DNA of 64,000 nt from Massilia sp. TS11. Its GTDB lineage: Bacteria > Pseudomonadota > Gammaproteobacteria > Burkholderiales > Burkholderiaceae_D. Positions 61,521-64,000 of this stretch are shown piece by piece. The translations under genes and the position numbers were made by a program. The notes under the pieces were generated by a model. It did no database searches. It had not been told where the DNA came from and saw only the letters and a list, made by a program, of their open reading frames with translations. The stretch lies in NCBI RefSeq assembly GCF_022012445.1, contig NZ_JAKLTS010000009.1:1-64000 (forward strand). The letters run 5' to 3'. Numbering within the stretch: the first letter of the stretch is position 1; each line of letters begins with the position of its first letter.

Positions 61521-62522
61521 ATGGCACACCGCATCCTGACCTGGTGGCGCACGCGCACCGCCCAGTGGCTGTTCCGCCTGCGCGACAGCGAGCCGGGCGA
61601 GGTCTACCTGCACCGGCGGCGCGTCTACATCGTGCCCACGCGCGCCGGTTTCGGCTTTGCCGTGCTGGTGCTGGCCCTGCTGATCGGCGCCACCAATTAT
61701 TCGCTCGGCCTCGGCTTCGGCCTGTGCTTCCTGGTGGTCGGCCTGGCCCTGGTCGACATGGTCGCCACCTTCCAGAACCTGGCCTACCTGCACCTGCAGC
61801 CGGGCCGCGCGCGCCCCGTATTCGCCGGCGAGGAAGCCCAGTTCGAGCTGCTGCTGCTGAACCGCACCGGGCGCGCGCGCCACGCGCTGTGGGTCGACTT
61901 TCAGGCGGCCGGCGCGCCGCGCCACAGCTGCGACGTCGACGCCCACAGCCGCACCAGCGTGCTGCTCGGCTGGCCCAGCACGGCGCGCGGCTGGCTGGCA
62001 GCGCCGCGCGTGCGCCTGGCCACGCGCTTTCCGCTCGGCCTGTTCAATGCCTGGAGCTACTGGCAGCCCGAGCTCAAGGCCCTGGTCTATCCGTTTCCCG
62101 AACGCGCCGCGCCGCCGCTGCCGGTGAGCGGGACCGGCCTGCGCAGCGAGCACGGCGCCGGCGGCGATGAGGAATTCGCCGGCGTGCGCCACTACCAGCC
62201 GGGCGACCCGCTGCGCCAGCTGGCCTGGCGCCAGATCGCGCGCGTCGATCCGGCCCTGGGCGGGGCCCTGGTCAGCAAGCGCTTCGAAGGCGGGGCCGGC
62301 ACCGAACTGCGGCTCGACTTTCAGCAGCTGCCGTCCGAGCTCGACCTCGAGCTGCGCCTGTCGCGCATGACGCGCTGGGTGCTCGAGGCCGAGCAGCGCG
62401 GCCTGCCGTATGGCTTCCGGCTCGGCGCCCTCGATCTGCCGGCCGGCCTTGGCGAGGCCCACCAGGCCGCCTGTCTGGCGGCGCTGGCCCTGCACACGGA
62501 GGCCCGATGCGCGCCTGGCTGA
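61521..62522 (+). CDS. DUF58 domain-containing protein (333 aa)
   Basis: Two N-terminal membrane helices (about 41-78: GFAVLVLALLIGATNYSLGL) are followed by a soluble domain with the DUF58 motif EFAGVRHYQPGDPLRQLAWRQIAR near residues 216-240. The vWA-like fold is inferred. It overlaps the next start by 16 nt and is cotranscribed with MoxR. Confidence 0.9.
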   Translation: MAHRILTWWRTRTAQWLFRLRDSEPGEVYLHRRRVYIVPTRAGFGFAVLVLALLIGATNYSLGLGFGLCFLVVGLALVDMVATFQNLAYLHLQPGRARPVFAGEEAQFELLLLNRTGRARHALWVDFQAAGAPRHSCDVDAHSRTSVLLGWPSTARGWLAAPRVRLATRFPLGLFNAWSYWQPELKALVYPFPERAAPPLPVSGTGLRSEHGAGGDEEFAGVRHYQPGDPLRQLAWRQIARVDPALGGALVSKRFEGGAGTELRLDFQQLPSELDLELRLSRMTRWVLEAEQRGLPYGFRLGALDLPAGLGEAHQAACLAALALHTEARCAPG

Positions 62523-64000
62523 CGGGCCTGCGCCAGCTCGCGCGCGACAAGGCCGACACCCTGCTGCTGCTGGCCGCCGTGGCCCTGGTGCTGGCCCCGC
62601 ACAGCCTGCACCTGCCGCTGTGGATCACGGGCACGGCCGCCGCCACCTTGCTGTGGCGCGCCGTGCTGACCGTGCGCGGCCTGCGCCTGCCGCCGGTCTG
62701 GGCCCTGCTGCTGCCGGCCCTGGCGGCCATGGGCGGCGTGTATGCGCAGTACCACTCCTTCCTCGGGCGCGACACCGGGGTGGCCATGCTGGTGCTGCTG
62801 CTGGCCTTCAAGACGCTCGAGATGCATGCGCGCCGCGACCTGTTCGTGGTGCTGTATCTGAGCATGTTCGTGCTGCTGACCCACTTCTTCTATTCGCAAA
62901 GCCTGGCCAGCGGCCTGCTGATGGGCCTGACCCTGTGGCTGCTGGTGGCCGCCCAGCTGAGTTTTCAGTACGGCCCCGGCACGCCACCGCTGGCGCGCCG
63001 CCTGCTGCTGGCCGCGCGCATGCTGGGCCTGGCGCTGCCGCTGGCGCTGGCCCTGTTCGTGCTGTTCCCGCGCATCCAGGGGCCGCTGTGGGGGCGCCCG
63101 GGCGAAGCTGGCGCCAGCAGCGGCCTGTCCGACAGCATGTCGCCCGGGCGCATCGCCAGTCTGGCCCAATCCGACGACGTGGCCTTCCGCGTGCGCTTTC
63201 GCGATCCGGCCCCGGCCCCGCTGCAGCTGTACTGGCGCGGCATCGTGCTGGGCGACTATGACGGCAACACCTGGCGCCGCCTGGGCGAGAGCCAGCCCTT
63301 CGCCAACACCGTCAACATCGAGGTCGGCGGCGCGCCGGTGCGCTACCAGATCACGCTCGAACCGAGCCAGACGCGCTGGCTGTTCACGCTCGACGTGCCG
63401 GAAGCCCTGCCGCGCCTGGCCGAGCTGGCGACCCAGATCAGCCCCGAACTCGAAGTCAGCGCCGTCGCTCCGCTCCAGCAGCGCGTGCGCTATGCGGCCA
63501 CCTCCTATCTGGCCTACACGCTGCAGGGCGACGAAAGCCTGCCCCATCTGGCGCACTGGCTGGTGCTGCCGCCCGGGCGCAATCCGGCCGCCTACAATCT
63601 GGGCCGCATGCTGGCGCGCCTTCCGCAGCCGGCCGCGCGCGCCGACGCGCTGCTGCGCATGTTCAACCGCGAGGGCTTCCGCTACACGCTCGAGCCGCCC
63701 CTGCTCGGGCGCGACGCCGTCGACGAATTCCTGTTCACCACCAAGGCCGGCTTCTGCGAGCACTTCGCCGGCGCCTTCGTGTATGTGATGCGCGCGGCCG
63801 GCCTGCCGGCGCGCGTGGTGCTCGGCTACCAGGGCGGTGAACTCAATCCGCTCGATGGCTACTACACGGTGCGCCAGTCGGACGCCCACGCCTGGGCCGA
63901 AGTCTGGCTCGGCGCGCGCGGCTGGGTGCGCATCGACCCGACTGCCGCCGTCGCGCCCGAGCGCGTCCAGTACGGCGCCCGCCGCGCGCTGCCGCGCCGC
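62507..64000 (+). CDS. Transglutaminase-like TgpA family protein, N-terminal 498 codons (incomplete)
   Basis: The ATG at 62507 lies inside the end of the DUF58 gene. About six to seven membrane helices occupy residues 15-190, followed by a periplasmic domain. Catalytic triad: Cys in KAGFCEHFAGAFVYVM near residue 409, His in DAHAWAEVWLG near 463, and Asp in WVRIDPTAAVAPERV near 480. The frame is open to the right edge; the usual C-terminal membrane helix and tail are missing because of the window. Confidence 0.92.
   Translation, partial: MRAWLTGLRQLARDKADTLLLLAAVALVLAPHSLHLPLWITGTAAATLLWRAVLTVRGLRLPPVWALLLPALAAMGGVYAQYHSFLGRDTGVAMLVLLLAFKTLEMHARRDLFVVLYLSMFVLLTHFFYSQSLASGLLMGLTLWLLVAAQLSFQYGPGTPPLARRLLLAARMLGLALPLALALFVLFPRIQGPLWGRPGEAGASSGLSDSMSPGRIASLAQSDDVAFRVRFRDPAPAPLQLYWRGIVLGDYDGNTWRRLGESQPFANTVNIEVGGAPVRYQITLEPSQTRWLFTLDVPEALPRLAELATQISPELEVSAVAPLQQRVRYAATSYLAYTLQGDESLPHLAHWLVLPPGRNPAAYNLGRMLARLPQPAARADALLRMFNREGFRYTLEPPLLGRDAVDEFLFTTKAGFCEHFAGAFVYVMRAAGLPARVVLGYQGGELNPLDGYYTVRQSDAHAWAEVWLGARGWVRIDPTAAVAPERVQYGARRALPRR

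Overview
This is a GC-rich chromosomal segment from a Gram-negative betaproteobacterium, most likely an Oxalobacteraceae member of the Massilia/Telluria/Duganella type. The assignment is an inference from gene content (exbB-exbD-lpxK-Trm112-kdsB-adk, a large propeller-type hybrid kinase, a cobalamin-riboswitch btuBCDF operon, MoxR/DUF58/TgpA) and from base composition. No rRNA or tRNA gene was recognised.

Region 1 (1-about 14.8 kb) is the right end of a prophage of siphovirus type: tape measure, tail-tip and host-recognition proteins, a permuted papain-like enzyme, an M15 endolysin, two holin-like membrane proteins and an Rz/Rz1 spanin pair. After the lysis genes come AT-richer cargo genes. 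A minus-strand operon encodes a GHKL ATPase, a STAS-like protein and a small partner. Divergent from it is a small gene whose start lies inside a perfect SOS (LexA) box. The integrase and the left end are outside the window.

Region 2 (15.1-22.9 kb, minus) is a seven-gene catabolic operon: aryl-CoA ligase, fused flavin monooxygenase/Old-Yellow-Enzyme reductase, SDR, MarR regulator, enoyl-CoA hydratase, acyl-CoA dehydrogenase and a Rid-family protein. It fits the aerobic CoA-dependent (hybrid) pathway for 2-aminobenzoate or a close relative such as salicylate. Region 3 (22.9-30.6 kb, minus) is a signalling cluster: a patatin-like lipase, a 1627-residue hybrid histidine kinase with a periplasmic propeller, and two paralogous response regulators with a degenerate HPt-like tail. 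Region 4 (30.6-39.8 kb, minus) holds gamma-glutamyltransferase, an acyl-CoA-type SDR under a LiuR-like site, a proton-pumping pyrophosphatase, and the adk/kdsB/Trm112/lpxK/exbD/exbB envelope cluster.

The 628-bp gap between exbB and xseA carries four degenerate units of about 100 bp. Each has a DnaA-box-like word, a unit-specific inverted repeat and a conserved AT-rich tail. This is the most unusual non-coding structure in the window.

Region 5 (40.4-49.5 kb) has xseA, sodB, an RstA/RstB-like two-component pair split by three envelope-protein genes on the opposite strand, dsbA and small secreted or membrane proteins. Region 6 (49.7-54.8 kb, minus) is a vitamin B12 uptake operon (btuB-btuC-btuD-btuF) behind a cobalamin riboswitch. 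Region 7 (54.8-64 kb) carries an M1 metallopeptidase with a membrane partner, a DODA-type dioxygenase with a palindrome across its start codon, the YlqF/RbgA GTPase, an HDAC-family amidohydrolase, and a MoxR-DUF58-transglutaminase operon that runs off the right edge.
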